From NCBI GenBank assembly GCA_900128395.1, contig LT649240.1, forward strand, positions 1-64,000: 64,000 nt of DNA, given 5' to 3'. A program made the translations under genes and the position numbers. How positions within the stretch are numbered: the first letter of the stretch is position 1; each line of letters starts with the position of its first letter. The notes below the pieces were generated by a model. That model was given only the letters and a program-made list of their open reading frames with translations, did no database searches and had not been told where the DNA came from. The stretch comes from Stramenopiles sp. TOSAG23-2 (Eukaryota > Sar). This document shows, in pieces, positions 40,798 through 51,408 of the stretch.

Positions 40798-41337
40798 ACT
40801 TTGAAATGGATACGTGTATATATATATATATATATATATGATATTCTATGTACAATACATACATGATGGCAATACAACCCGATATATTCTATTATTGTAA
40901 TATTCTTTATTATTATTCCTATATATATTTTAATTTTATTTATTTCCACCACTGCCACTGGTATAATAAGTCGTCTATAAATAATAATGGTGCAATGGTG
41001 CAATGCATTTTTAAATTTAAAAAAAAATAAATAGAGTAGTCGTCTGGTACAGTAGTGTTGCTAGTATAATAGTGATGTAGGTGTGGTTTATCCATTTATC
41101 CATTTATCCAGCAGTATAGTATAGTAGTAGTGCTATCTACATACAGGCGAGTGGTAAATACAGGATACAGGATACAGGTAACCAATATCCATTATGATAT
41201 ACACTAATAGTATATATAATATACGGTATATTATTCTAATTATAGTTGCTATGTTTCCCTTTTTATTTTATTCATCTCCCCGGCCGACTCCTCCATCCAG
41301 TCGTCTCCAGGCTCTCTCTTTCACATTAATCCGTATT
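40798..41337. other. Gap between the PHD-gene promoter and the ATG9 3' end
   Basis: AT microsatellite at 40820-40840; short repeats ATCCATTTATCC (about 41090-41110) and GGATACAGGATACAGG (about 41160-41180). No gene supported. Confidence 0.4.
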
Positions 41338-43665
41338 TTAAAATTCATGTTGCATTTTAAAACTCACAAATGATTTATAAACTTTATCACCTGGATCATC
41401 CCAACTATTTGACATTTCTTCAAAAACTCTCGGATCTGCAATTGTTGACCAAATTTGTGATGCAGCTTTTTCTTCATCATCATTGTTGTCTTCAGATCGA
41501 ATGATATTCATGCTATTTTTACCTTTGCCTTGCTCCATCATAGCTACTCCATAATCACTGCCTCCAGCCATAAAACTACCAACACCACGTTTTGCAAAAG
41601 TAGCAGGTCCACACACATCGCCTAAAGAAGGATGTGCTTCAATTTTATCACATACTGTTGACATAATTGCATTTGTCCTTGGAGCAATATAAAACCATAA
41701 TACATATGGTGTCATCAATGCGCTTGCAACATCTTCTAAAAAGCAAATAATCGGATGCTTAAATTTCGAGCAAAATTCATCGTATACTTGTTGTGTATGC
41801 CCACGATTACGCCAGGTTAATGGCATATAATGCGTATGAACTGCAACTTCTTCTAAAGCTTGATTCGGATCTTTCATAACATCATGATCTTGAGATGCTG
41901 GCGATGGTACAAATGATCGAGATGCACCCAAGACTAAACCACTTACGGTTAATAGTTGCAAAATAGTTAAATCTCCGAGTTGTACTGTTAATAAAGGGTC
42001 ATTTACGAGCACTAATGATATGAAAATGATACCAACAATTCCGCCAGCAATAAATGATATACAGCGTGCAAGCACAACTAGGCAAGGATTATGAAATTGT
42101 CTTAAATATGACATACCTTTTGGTATGCTCAACGCCATTCTTTTCTCAAACACATGAGGCAATTCATTGTATTCACGAAACTGCCATTTCGCCATCGGTG
42201 TCCATTGAGATGTATGCAACGGACTTTTTGTATTTTTTTGATGGAATTCATGTGCAACATTTAGAACAAAATATACAATTAAAAATGCTACGAAGAAAGG
42301 CATGACGATTAACATTAAGATTGCAATAATCCTCAATTTAAAACGTAACCAATTGCCCGCACTACCATTTTTCCACCCGCCTCGTATTCTAAAATCTTTT
42401 GAAAAAATATCTTTAACAATCCCAACGTATATGCTCCATTTCAAACTTTTACCTAAATAGATTGGTAAGGTCCCAATACTATTTTTACATATACAATGTA
42501 AAAATGGAACGTCAATCGTAACATCGAAGAATCCTTTATTAATTAAATGTATGAAAATATTATCTTCCCTCATAATTCTCATAGCAATATCATGTGCCGT
42601 AGGAGGTTCCTCCGTCAATTGCACACGTTGCCCATTCTTATGCAAATCTCTCATTTTACCAACAACTTTATCCCATGACATAATTTGCAATTCAGAATTA
42701 CTTATATGTAAATGATCATGAAAGAATTTACTAATGCGTCTAATCTTCCATATATCATAAAATATGAAAAGGAAAAGATTCCATGCCCAATAACATGAAA
42801 AAACGATTAAATACAATACAACTACAATACCCCATAAGCTTTGCGAACTGTTTTCCAATGGGTTTACGTGTATGTATGAAGATAAATCTTTTTGGCAACC
42901 ACTTGCTGATTTACACTCTGTTTTTAATTTAGTCCAATTTACCCATACAAAACAAAATGCTGAAATTGCAATGGTGAAAAATAAAGTCAATAAATCTGAT
43001 ATTTTAGAACATATAAACGTCGAAGCACCTTTTTCATAATAAAATTCATAACAATTTGTATAAAACTCATCTAAATTGTCACCAAACGAATCCCATACGC
43101 CATCGGTAACTGTCTTATGTTGCCCACTTAACATGCCACTATGTTCATCGTATGAAAAATCTTCACCATCGTCTTCTGTCATATTATTTTCATCTTCCGT
43201 TGTACTTGCTGAAGACATATATAAAGTATTATCATCATTATCATTGCTATTTACTAACGATTCATACCCACTTGGGTTATTTACAGTTTTCATGTTTGAT
43301 TTTAGAGGAGTTACAACATTTTTTGCACAATTTAATGCCATCCCGACTGCACCGGTTGCACGCTCTAGTGTAACTCCTGAAGAAGATTGTTTTTGCTCTG
43401 ATTTGTTTGAATAATGATGGTTTTGTATTTTACCTGATGATATATTATTATTATTATTATTATTATTATCGTTGTTGTTAGTATAACGATTAATCTTGCC
43501 GTTGTTGTTATTATTATTGGTTAATGTTTCAAGATTATTGTTGATATTAATATTGTTATTTCTGTTTATATTGTTGGATGTAGTTTTAGTTGCTTGTTCA
43601 ATATTTTCGTCTTCGTTTAACTCTTTCCAAAATGAATTTGATTCACCGGTCGTTGAGGATGTCAT
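41338..43665 (-). CDS. ATG9: Autophagy-related protein 9 (ATG9)
   Basis: 775 aa. A hydrophilic poly-Asn N-terminus (1-190) precedes the ATG9 core: FYTNCYEFYYEKGASTFICS, then membrane segments, SWDKVVGKMRDLH, AMRIMREDNIFIHLINKG, YLGKSLKWSIYVGIV, a re-entrant helix region, EFNELPH-like REYNELPHVFEKRMALSIP, and the C-terminal FKHPIICFLEDVASALMTPY with LWFY. ATG9 is the lipid scramblase that seeds autophagosomes. The order of blocks and length match the family; the C-terminal tail is short. Confidence 0.95.
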   Translation of the reverse strand: MTSSTTGESNSFWKELNEDENIEQATKTTSNNINRNNNININNNLETLTNNNNNNGKINRYTNNNDNNNNNNNNISSGKIQNHHYSNKSEQKQSSSGVTLERATGAVGMALNCAKNVVTPLKSNMKTVNNPSGYESLVNSNDNDDNTLYMSSASTTEDENNMTEDDGEDFSYDEHSGMLSGQHKTVTDGVWDSFGDNLDEFYTNCYEFYYEKGASTFICSKISDLLTLFFTIAISAFCFVWVNWTKLKTECKSASGCQKDLSSYIHVNPLENSSQSLWGIVVVLYLIVFSCYWAWNLFLFIFYDIWKIRRISKFFHDHLHISNSELQIMSWDKVVGKMRDLHKNGQRVQLTEEPPTAHDIAMRIMREDNIFIHLINKGFFDVTIDVPFLHCICKNSIGTLPIYLGKSLKWSIYVGIVKDIFSKDFRIRGGWKNGSAGNWLRFKLRIIAILMLIVMPFFVAFLIVYFVLNVAHEFHQKNTKSPLHTSQWTPMAKWQFREYNELPHVFEKRMALSIPKGMSYLRQFHNPCLVVLARCISFIAGGIVGIIFISLVLVNDPLLTVQLGDLTILQLLTVSGLVLGASRSFVPSPASQDHDVMKDPNQALEEVAVHTHYMPLTWRNRGHTQQVYDEFCSKFKHPIICFLEDVASALMTPYVLWFYIAPRTNAIMSTVCDKIEAHPSLGDVCGPATFAKRGVGSFMAGGSDYGVAMMEQGKGKNSMNIIRSEDNNDDEEKAASQIWSTIADPRVFEEMSNSWDDPGDKVYKSFVSFKMQHEF

Positions 43666-44408
43666 TTTATATTTTTATTTTATGACGTATAACAGTTATT
43701 GTTTTTTCCCCCGTTTCTATTGTTATATATTTTCAATATATATATGTTTCCTGTTTAGATACTTTTTATATATTAAATAATTCTTGTGTTGATCTGATTG
43801 TGTATATGTATCGCTATCTTCCGTTACTGTTTCCATCTATTTTGTATATTTCTTAGTGATGTATAAAATATGTATGTGCATGTATTTGTTGTTGTTACTA
43901 CTGATGTGTAGTAGCTAATAGCAATTAAGTGATATTATTGTTGGTCTTCTTGGTATTTTTCAATCTCGATTCCCATACTATTTTCATCGTAGCTGGCGAT
44001 AAATAAATGACAAGGAAAGGTTCTCGCATTTTCTTAAGCTTATGTCATCAATAAATCTATACGCTGCCATTTAGTAAGGTGGGCCATAGCATTAATTACC
44101 ATAGAATCCATTATAAGTACATATTTTTGTATATATTAATATTCCTATTTAATTGAAAACTTTTTGTTTTTTTTGATGAGGAGATCATCTGGGAGATCGA
44201 GACGTTACCAGGTATAAAACCGATTTCGTTCTTCCGATTTATATATGATAATATATGATAGAATCAAACATAATAATAATAATATAGACAATAAGAACAT
44301 CAATAATTACTTATGCACGATACAATACATTATAATAAAACATTCAAAGAGACAACAGCAACACTAAACAAGAAAGTAATAAATATTATATGTAATTAAA
44401 AACAGAAT
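43666..44408. promoter_or_regulatory. Divergent promoter region, ATG9 / ankyrin protein
   Basis: AT-rich with one ACCAGGTA motif at 44207-44214. No gene supported. Confidence 0.35.
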
Positions 44409-45635
44409 ATGTGGAGATCCGATCAAACAGATGATATGATAGATGACGATGAAGTCATTAAACCATCAAACAGTAATAATAATAATAGTAATACACTAGG
44501 ACGTAACAATAGCAATGTTTTAAAACAAAGTAAAATGCAAAACGATCAAAATATTATCAATAATGAGGAAGTATTGCAACGGAGGAAACGTACCAATCAT
44601 CGCATGCAAGCATATGGTGAGCGTGAACGGTTTTTACCACAGATTGCATGGAAACGTGCCTTGTTTATGGCATTATGCCAAGGACATGTACCTATGATTG
44701 AAAATATCCTTGCAGAACATCCACGTGCGGTAAACCAACGTATATTTGATATGGGATTTCAAATTGGTTTAGGAGGTGCTATGAAATTTTTAGAATGCTC
44801 TGCACCTTTACATGTAACATGTTGGAATGGACAAGCAGCAGCAACACGCTGGTTGTTGAACCACGGTGCTTCGCCAACACTTAAAGATGGTTTAAATCAA
44901 AGTCCAGTTGAAATAGCACGTACCAATGAAATAAAACAAATTTTAGGTGCAGCGAAAGGTATCATTAAATTGGATGACAAACTTAGTCGTGTTGAATATC
45001 AAGCAGCATATACCGTAAAAGAAATGGGTTCAAAATTGCATACGCAAATACAACGTGTATTTGCACAACTTGGTACGATTGAACATGATATAGAAATCAG
45101 TGCACGAAGACATTGTAAGGAAGAAATGAAACATTTAGAACTGGATATGAAGGAAGAAATGAAAGAGGATTTATTAGATTTTAGAAAACAAATGAGAAAA
45201 ATGATGCAAGAGGAAAATGCATCGAAATACATTGCAAAGTTAGAAAAAAAATTGAAAAACACAAATAGTAAAGTGAAAGATGTAGAAAAATATGTAAAAG
45301 ATACAACGCATGAAAACGAACGAAGATTAAAAGATATTGAAGATGAGCAAGATGAATTGATGAAAAATGGAGGAAAATTCAATAATAATAAAAAAGAAAC
45401 AAAGAATTATGATTCAGATGATTCAGCAGCAGAAGTAGAAGCAGGTGCTGGTGGTGCATATAATAATGGAAATAATGAACGATTAAAACGTCAAGTGACA
45501 AAATTAGAATCAAAAATAGTTAGGTTGGAACGTAAAATTAAAGATATTGAAACTCCACATGAAAGACTAGATGATCTTCATGATAGGTTACTTAAAATAG
45601 AAAACAAAAAGAGTAGCACTTGCGCTGTTATGTAA
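44409..45635 (+). CDS. Ankyrin-repeat, coiled-coil protein with C-terminal CaaX box
   Basis: 408 aa. Ankyrin-type repeats at about 75-180 (ALFMALCQGHVPMIENIL, then APLHVTCWNGQAAATRWLL and NHGASPTLKDG). Residues about 200-330 and 355-405 are charged coiled coil (KHLELDMKEEMKEDLLDFRK and onward). The last four residues are Cys-Ala-Val-Met, a CaaX motif whose final Met favours farnesylation, so the protein is probably membrane-attached through its tail. No family-level name. Confidence 0.8.
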   Translation: MWRSDQTDDMIDDDEVIKPSNSNNNNSNTLGRNNSNVLKQSKMQNDQNIINNEEVLQRRKRTNHRMQAYGERERFLPQIAWKRALFMALCQGHVPMIENILAEHPRAVNQRIFDMGFQIGLGGAMKFLECSAPLHVTCWNGQAAATRWLLNHGASPTLKDGLNQSPVEIARTNEIKQILGAAKGIIKLDDKLSRVEYQAAYTVKEMGSKLHTQIQRVFAQLGTIEHDIEISARRHCKEEMKHLELDMKEEMKEDLLDFRKQMRKMMQEENASKYIAKLEKKLKNTNSKVKDVEKYVKDTTHENERRLKDIEDEQDELMKNGGKFNNNKKETKNYDSDDSAAEVEAGAGGAYNNGNNERLKRQVTKLESKIVRLERKIKDIETPHERLDDLHDRLLKIENKKSSTCAVM

Positions 45636-45748
45636 TATATATATATATATTATATTAATAATATATAACATGAGAATATCAACATCCTATTAGCTGGCTA
45701 GTGTGAGATGATAGATATTATGATACTGCCTCAGTTATTGTATATTCT

Positions 45749-45875
45749 TTTGAAGAGTATGATAGAAATTACTATAAGTAAAATTAAAAAAAATACACGC
45801 TATAAAATGCGTTTTTGAAGAGTATGATAGAAATTACTATAAGTAAAATTAAAAAAAATACACGCTAAAATGCGT
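45749..45875 (+). repeat. Direct duplication, period about 65 bp
   Basis: The unit beginning TTGAAGAGTATGATAG and ending with ACACGCTAAAATGCG occurs twice; the first copy has two extra bases (CTATAAAATG). Confidence 0.85.
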
Positions 45876-45949
45876 AAATTAAAATTATAAAAGAGAGATA
45901 CACGTATACTGTATATCATTATATATATTAAATCACGAAGTTGGTATAT

Positions 45950-46165
45950 TTTTAATACATTTTATACTAATGATGTGATGGTTAAAATCTAAAGTTATAA
46001 TATATAATAATATATAATAATTTTACTTCCCGTGCTATCATAAGTAATGTATGCTCAATACATTAATTATCATTATCATATCATACTCAATCTCAAGAAT
46101 AATATTCTATATCCTAATAATATCATAATAGTAAAGCTCTAATGCACCTCTGCAAACTAATACGA
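45950..46165 (-). repeat. Dispersed 3'-gap family, copy 2
   Basis: Read on the minus strand: TTTGCAGAGGTGCATTAGAG, TATTATTCTTGAGATTGAG, TATTGAGCATA, GGGAAGTAAAATTATTATAT and TTTAGATTTTAACCATCA, the same ordered blocks as the copies at 10325 and 62140. Confidence 0.7.
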
Positions 46166-46569
46166 CGTACATTTTTTTATACAAATTTTGTATTTTTTTA
46201 AAATGTTTTACGAAGAGTGGTATTATTAAAAAACCATGTTTACGTTCGTATTTTTGATATCATACGGCCGCTGTGGCCTGGAGAGTAAAATAATTCCTGA
46301 TTAAATGTTTCTCAATATTTATATATATCATTGATACGGTAAAATACACTTTTCCTCTCTTCCTTTGTCTAAAAGATATGTACACAACACACAAAATTTT
46401 AAATAAAATTTTAACCTCTCCTCATATCACACCCATCTTCTTCTCCGGGAAATTTATGTAAATTTTGTCTTATCATATATCATCTTTCTCTCTGATAGTG
46501 GGATATCACACACATACCATGTATTTAAATACACTATATTAATAAATATTCAATATTCATAACATTTTC

Positions 46570-47646
46570 TCACAAACTACTATTATTACCATTCAACGAT
46601 ATAACAATTTGACCAATAAAATTGCCACTTTCCATCAACTCAAATGCTTTATTTGATTGACTAAATGGGAATACGGCATTTACAACAGGTTTAATACGAT
46701 GTTCAGCAATACATTTATTCATGTCTTCAAAATCTTCTCTGGAACCAACAGAGATACCATTCATGCGAATTTGTTTGATAAAAAATTGTACAACATTAAT
46801 CTTTGCTTCTACACCTTCAAGTAACCCAATAACAGCTAATGAACCATTATTATTCAATGCCATCATGGCTTGATCTAAAGTTCCAGCACCTCCAATTTCC
46901 AATACATGATCAGCACCACCAAAATCTTTCTTTGCTTTTTTACCCCAATCTTTATGCTCCCGATAATTAATTGTATAATCAACACCTAGCATTTCTTTCA
47001 CTTGTTTCAATTTATCATCTGATGATGATGTGCATATGACTTTTCCTCCGAGTGCTTTTGCAAATTGTGCACCAAAGATAGAAACCCCTCCTGTACCTTC
47101 CACCAATAATGTCTCACCCTTTTTCATTCTTCCTTCTGTAACTAAACCTCTCCAAGCTGTTACACCAGCACATGGTAAAGTAGATGCTTCTTCATCACTT
47201 AAATGCGATGGTACAACTACCACATTGTCTTCTGACAATAACATAGATTCACACAATGCACCAGGAATACCTTTGGTATTCCCAAGCGCAAATGCATTTG
47301 CACGGTTAGAATCAGTTATGTAATTTTGTGTGAAGATTGGGCATACTCTATCACCAACTTTTACACGCGTGACTTTTGATCCAACTGCAATGACCTTTCC
47401 GACAGCATCAGAACATGGAATCCAACCCCCCTTACGCGAACCTTGTATACCAAATGTATCACGATGATTTAAACATACAGCTAATACTTGTATGACAATT
47501 TCATGATCTTTCGGTGATGGAACTTCTGGTAAAGTTGTTAATTTTAAATTGCCTATACCGTTTCCTTGTAATACAACTGCTTTGCCACCAGCAATTGCGG
47601 ATGGTGCAAGCCAATCTGGCAAACTTGGATTAATAACTGATTGCAT
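46570..47646 (-). CDS. MDR-superfamily zinc-type alcohol dehydrogenase-like oxidoreductase
   Basis: 358 aa. N-terminal GroES-like domain (VLAVCLNHRDTFGIQGSRKG, then SDAVGKVIAVGSKVTRVKVG and DRVCPIF) and Rossmann domain with LLVEGTGGVSIFGAQFAKAL. The zinc-binding cysteines of true alcohol dehydrogenases are lacking, so it belongs with quinone-oxidoreductase or enoyl-reductase type NAD(P)H enzymes. The substrate is unknown. Confidence 0.9.
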   Translation of the reverse strand: MQSVINPSLPDWLAPSAIAGGKAVVLQGNGIGNLKLTTLPEVPSPKDHEIVIQVLAVCLNHRDTFGIQGSRKGGWIPCSDAVGKVIAVGSKVTRVKVGDRVCPIFTQNYITDSNRANAFALGNTKGIPGALCESMLLSEDNVVVVPSHLSDEEASTLPCAGVTAWRGLVTEGRMKKGETLLVEGTGGVSIFGAQFAKALGGKVICTSSSDDKLKQVKEMLGVDYTINYREHKDWGKKAKKDFGGADHVLEIGGAGTLDQAMMALNNNGSLAVIGLLEGVEAKINVVQFFIKQIRMNGISVGSREDFEDMNKCIAEHRIKPVVNAVFPFSQSNKAFELMESGNFIGQIVISLNGNNSSL

Positions 47647-47688
47647 TGTTTTTCCGCGTGATTTTCTACTTTCTTTTTTATATATATA

Positions 47689-47925
47689 TATTCACTATAT
47701 CTATCCTTTCCTACCATCACATCTATTTATTATTTGATGATAAAAAAGATATTATGTGTGGTAAGACTCAACAAAAAAGAATGAAGTGGTGCACCTGTGT
47801 TGTGGTGCAAACTGGTATATTCACTATATCTATCCTTTCCTACCATCACATCTATTTATTATTTGATGATTAAAAAGATATTATGTGTGGTAAGACTCAA
47901 CAAAAAAGAATGAAGTGTGCAAGTG
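47689..47925 (+). repeat. Direct duplication, period about 127 bp
   Basis: The unit starting TATTCACTATATCTATCC recurs with few differences (AAAAAAG to TTAAAAAG, and altered spacing after AATGAAGTG). Confidence 0.9.
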
Positions 47926-48101
47926 GTGCACTTGTTGTGTGGTGTCGCTACCACACCGTATAACAGGCATATTGGCAAACGTGGCATTGTATCTTTCCTC
48001 ATCATGGTTATACCAGGTGCCCAGGTATACTAATGCTATACTCATAGAAGTGTGACCATCAATATAGATAATCCAGTAATCATTGGGATCACATCATACT
48101 A

Positions 48102-48358
48102 TACATACACATTTATATAGATCTTATGTGTAAGAGAGAGACAAGATCATCATATAGTACCATAGATATATATATATTATCATATAAATAATTATTATAT
48201 AAATTCATTCTAGTGATATATATATATATACATACACATTTATATAGATCTTATGTGTAAGAGAGAGACAAGATCATCATATAGTACCATAGATATATAT
48301 ATATTATCATATAAATAATTATTATATAAATTCATTCTAGTGATATATATATATATAT
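48102..48358 (+). repeat. Direct duplication, period about 128 bp
   Basis: The unit starting TACATACACATTTATATAG is repeated head to tail, ending just before the PH-protein ATG at 48385. Confidence 0.92.
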
Positions 48359-48384
48359 ATAAATTGTATCATTGAATAGTAATA

Positions 48385-49593
48385 ATGAGTACACAAGAAA
48401 TAAAAGGTTATTTTGAAAAAAGAGCACGTAGTTCTGGTAGAAATTGGAAAAAACGTTGGTTTGTATTTTCACCATTACGTAATGATAAAAGTGCAACTAT
48501 AACTTATTACAAAGATGAAAAGACGGAACTTGGACAAGGAAAATCAAAGGGCAAGATTGAATTGAACTCGGAGACCGTGATTGGTGTATTGGCATTGCGG
48601 GATTATTGCTTTGAAATCGTACCCGGTGGTGGTGAAGCACCTTTAATTATTGCAGCTGATAATTCTGTTCAATATACCAACGTGTTAAAAATGTATGCTT
48701 GTTTTGTACATAGTCAAAGAGTTGGTTATTTAATGAAACGTGCAAGGCATAGTGGACGTAATTGGAAAAAAAGATGGTTTGTATTAGATTTTCACGATCG
48801 TAAATTATTTGTATTTGATAATGAAAAAGATGCTGTATCAACCAAAAAAAAGCGAATTGCAGATCTTGCAAAGGATACGATAGATTTTAACGACGATGTG
48901 GTTGTTCATCCATCAGGTTTAAAACAATATTGTATTGAAATTTTGCCTGGTGAAGGGGAAGTATCATTGTTTGTAGCTGCATTAAGCAAAAACGATTATG
49001 CAATGTGGCTTGCTGCATTTGCGCGTGCGTGTTCCGAGAAAGCATCTGGTAGAAAAGCAACTGTACTTCGCACACCAGAGGAAGAACAAGCGAAAGGTAT
49101 GAAACGCGTATTAAGTGAAAAAGGAAAAGGATTATTGCAACAAGCAAATGGTGGGCCACCACCACCACCATTGCCAGGTCCAAATTCTCCCCCACCATTA
49201 CCAAACAACAACAAGTCAAACGAACCACCACGCTCAAGTTTACCACCACCACGAAGAACAAATGGACCACCACGTAGAGTTAATGGAAGTATTCCACCAC
49301 CTAGGAGAACTGCACCGGTACGCAAAACATTAAATGCCAGGGGGCCACCACCAATGCCAACTAGAAAAATGCCACCACCAACAAGAGCTAATAGTGGTGG
49401 TGGTTCACCATCCTTTCTGTCTGGAATACAAAATTTTAGTAAAGGCGCATTAAAACATGCAGAAACAGTAGATAAGAGTGGCCCAGCAATAAAAAAGAAA
49501 TCAAGCAATGGCGGTGGCGGTGGTGGTATGGCTGATATGTTAGCAGCTAGATTAGCCAAACGAAGAACACAATTAGGTTCAGTTAGCAGGTAA
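48385..49593 (+). CDS. Double PH-domain, proline-rich protein with WH2-like tail
   Basis: 402 aa. Two pleckstrin homology domains: residues 5-110 (GYFEKRARSSGRNWKKRWFV) and 112-215 (GYLMKRARHSGRNWKKRWFV), each with the basic beta1-beta2 loop and the C-terminal helix; the second has MWLAAFARAC. Basic loops suggest phosphoinositide binding. Residues about 250-345 are Pro-rich (PPPPPLPGPNSPPPLP) and could bind SH3 or profilin. Near the end GGMADMLAARLAKRRTQL looks like a WH2-type actin-binding helix, though short. A membrane-actin adaptor is inferred. Confidence 0.82.
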   Translation: MSTQEIKGYFEKRARSSGRNWKKRWFVFSPLRNDKSATITYYKDEKTELGQGKSKGKIELNSETVIGVLALRDYCFEIVPGGGEAPLIIAADNSVQYTNVLKMYACFVHSQRVGYLMKRARHSGRNWKKRWFVLDFHDRKLFVFDNEKDAVSTKKKRIADLAKDTIDFNDDVVVHPSGLKQYCIEILPGEGEVSLFVAALSKNDYAMWLAAFARACSEKASGRKATVLRTPEEEQAKGMKRVLSEKGKGLLQQANGGPPPPPLPGPNSPPPLPNNNKSNEPPRSSLPPPRRTNGPPRRVNGSIPPPRRTAPVRKTLNARGPPPMPTRKMPPPTRANSGGGSPSFLSGIQNFSKGALKHAETVDKSGPAIKKKSSNGGGGGGMADMLAARLAKRRTQLGSVSR

Positions 49594-50244
49594 AAAAAAA
49601 AAATAAATCAGAAGAGAAAAAGCGAGAGAAAAAGGTCATTATTAAAATATCTAAAGAAATGTTTGATGTACTTTTAGTATACCCTTAATCGTACTAAAAT
49701 GTAAAATTACCTATATAAAAATATATATTTATTTATTAGAACCAAGAAACCCGTAATGTGTGGTTTTGTGAAAAGAAAAATACACACAGACTTTTTCCAA
49801 AAATCAATAGCTCCACTAGTATTATACTAGAATATAGCACTATTACAGTAGCAAGCCCTAAGGCAAGCTAGAGCTAGCCTGATAGATATATATTGTGGGC
49901 TATATTATAATAGCCTGGCCAGCTAATAGCTATAATATAATAGCCTGGAATTAATTTTTCAAATAAAATACACCCTCTGTATCTGCACCTCTACCTTTTT
50001 TTTTGCTTTTTTTGATGCGACGATACTAGACGTTAATTTATTTATATGAAAAATAACAAAACATATATTACACTCAAGCATTAATCTAATCATAATGAGT
50101 ATATAATAAAATAAAATATAATGTTTCTTTTAAATCAATAATTTCATAATATTTTTTTAATTATATAGTTTTTCTACGTCAGTAGTAATAGTAGTAGTAG
50201 TAATAGTAATAGTAATAGTAGTAGTAGTAGTATTGGTTTCAACA
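49594..50244. other. Gap between PH and WD40 genes
   Basis: Contains GCTAGC-type and ATAGCCTGG repeats (49855-49950) and a TAG microsatellite (50178-50230) ending 15 bp before the WD40 ATG. No gene supported. Confidence 0.45.
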
Positions 50245-51408
50245 ATGTCTGATAAATACAAAGTAAATACTGGGAAAAAGAAAACAAATAATGATGCTTT
50301 AATGGCGGAAATAAACCAACAAGTTTATTTACATATACCAAAAGGTTTGGCACCAGCAAAAATAAAGTCGTATGTCTTTGAGCATACTTTGAATGGCCAT
50401 AAAAAAGCAGTCTACTGCTGCGCATTCGAACCAACAATTGGGTTTTTAATTGCAACATGTTCACACGATATGACTTGTGTCATTTGGGATATAAGAAATG
50501 GCTCTCGTGTACGCACGTTAAAGGAACATGCTGGATGGATTATGCATTTGGCATGGACGCCAGATGGTAATTTTTTATTAACTGCATCTGCGGATAAAAC
50601 CATCAAAATGTGGACTGTACACAAAACGTTTGTATGGGGCGACTTTGAATGCGTTCATACATTTTTGGGCCATACTGATATAATTATGGGTTTATCTATA
50701 ACACCGGATTCGTCTCAATTAATATCATGTAGTAAAGATAAAACATTGCGTGTATGGGATTTAAAAGATGCTGTAAAGACAATGTTGCGTAAAGAAACAG
50801 ACAGGGCACAACTATATTGTATAAAAGGTAACCCGGAGTATTATGATGGCCACTCATTATCTATAATGAAAGTGTGTGTAAATCCAAATGGCACTGATTT
50901 TATGTCAGTATCCGAAGATATGACAGTCAAACGATGGATGTTATCAACAGGGGAATTGCTATTAACATATACTGGTCATACAGAGCCTATATTAGGATTA
51001 GATTTTCGATATGATGGCGTATTTTTAGCGACAGCATCTCACGATAAAACTGTTAAATTATGGGACGTAGAAAACGGCCGATGTGCACTCACTTTAAGAG
51101 GTCATAAAGATGCTGTTTACGATGTAAAATTCACTAGCCCATCCAATAAAGGGCGTTTTTTAATATCATGTGGCCATGATAGTCGTATTATTGTATGGGA
51201 TAGTAAAAAAAATTTTGATTTATTACATATAGTGAAATCGCACCTAGGATGGGTATTGTGTCTATCAATTTCACCGGACGGATATCGGTTTGCATCAGCA
51301 GGTGGTGATCATAAATGCAATCTGTACATAGGTCGAAACCGCTCATGTAATGAATGTTGTGGTGAATGTTGCTTTGATTGTCGTCAGTGTTGTAGTATTT
51401 GTTGTTAA
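50245..51408 (+). CDS. WD40-repeat protein with cysteine-rich tail
   Basis: 387 aa from ATG 50245. About seven WD repeats: e.g. HDMTCVIWDIRNGSRVRTLK, SADKTIKMWTVH, SKDKTLRVWDLKD, EDMTVKRWML, SHDKTVKLWDVENGRCALTL and GHDSRIIVWDSKK. A single seven-blade propeller is likely. The last 20 or so residues are cysteine-rich (CNECCGECCFDCRQCCSICC), which could be palmitoylated or bind metal. Exact orthology is not clear. Confidence 0.85.
   Translation: MSDKYKVNTGKKKTNNDALMAEINQQVYLHIPKGLAPAKIKSYVFEHTLNGHKKAVYCCAFEPTIGFLIATCSHDMTCVIWDIRNGSRVRTLKEHAGWIMHLAWTPDGNFLLTASADKTIKMWTVHKTFVWGDFECVHTFLGHTDIIMGLSITPDSSQLISCSKDKTLRVWDLKDAVKTMLRKETDRAQLYCIKGNPEYYDGHSLSIMKVCVNPNGTDFMSVSEDMTVKRWMLSTGELLLTYTGHTEPILGLDFRYDGVFLATASHDKTVKLWDVENGRCALTLRGHKDAVYDVKFTSPSNKGRFLISCGHDSRIIVWDSKKNFDLLHIVKSHLGWVLCLSISPDGYRFASAGGDHKCNLYIGRNRSCNECCGECCFDCRQCCSICC

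Larger units (their letters stand above)
45636..46569. other. Convergent 3' gap with a 65-bp duplication and a dispersed-family copy
   Basis: Between the ankyrin-gene and MDR-gene stops. A direct repeat (45749-45875) and a dispersed family copy (45950-46165) account for the structured part; the rest is AT-rich. Confidence 0.55.
47647..48384. other. Divergent promoter region with two tandem duplications
   Basis: Holds direct repeats 47689-47925 and 48102-48358, plus ACCAGGTG and CCCAGGTA near 48012-48027. No gene supported. Confidence 0.5.

Noticed and set aside
47646-47873. 75-codon plus frame in the MDR/PH gap
   Set aside because: It is made of the tandem duplication itself and has no signature.
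49000-49559. 187-codon minus frame with Gly-rich sequence
   Set aside because: Antisense of the proline-rich part of the PH protein.
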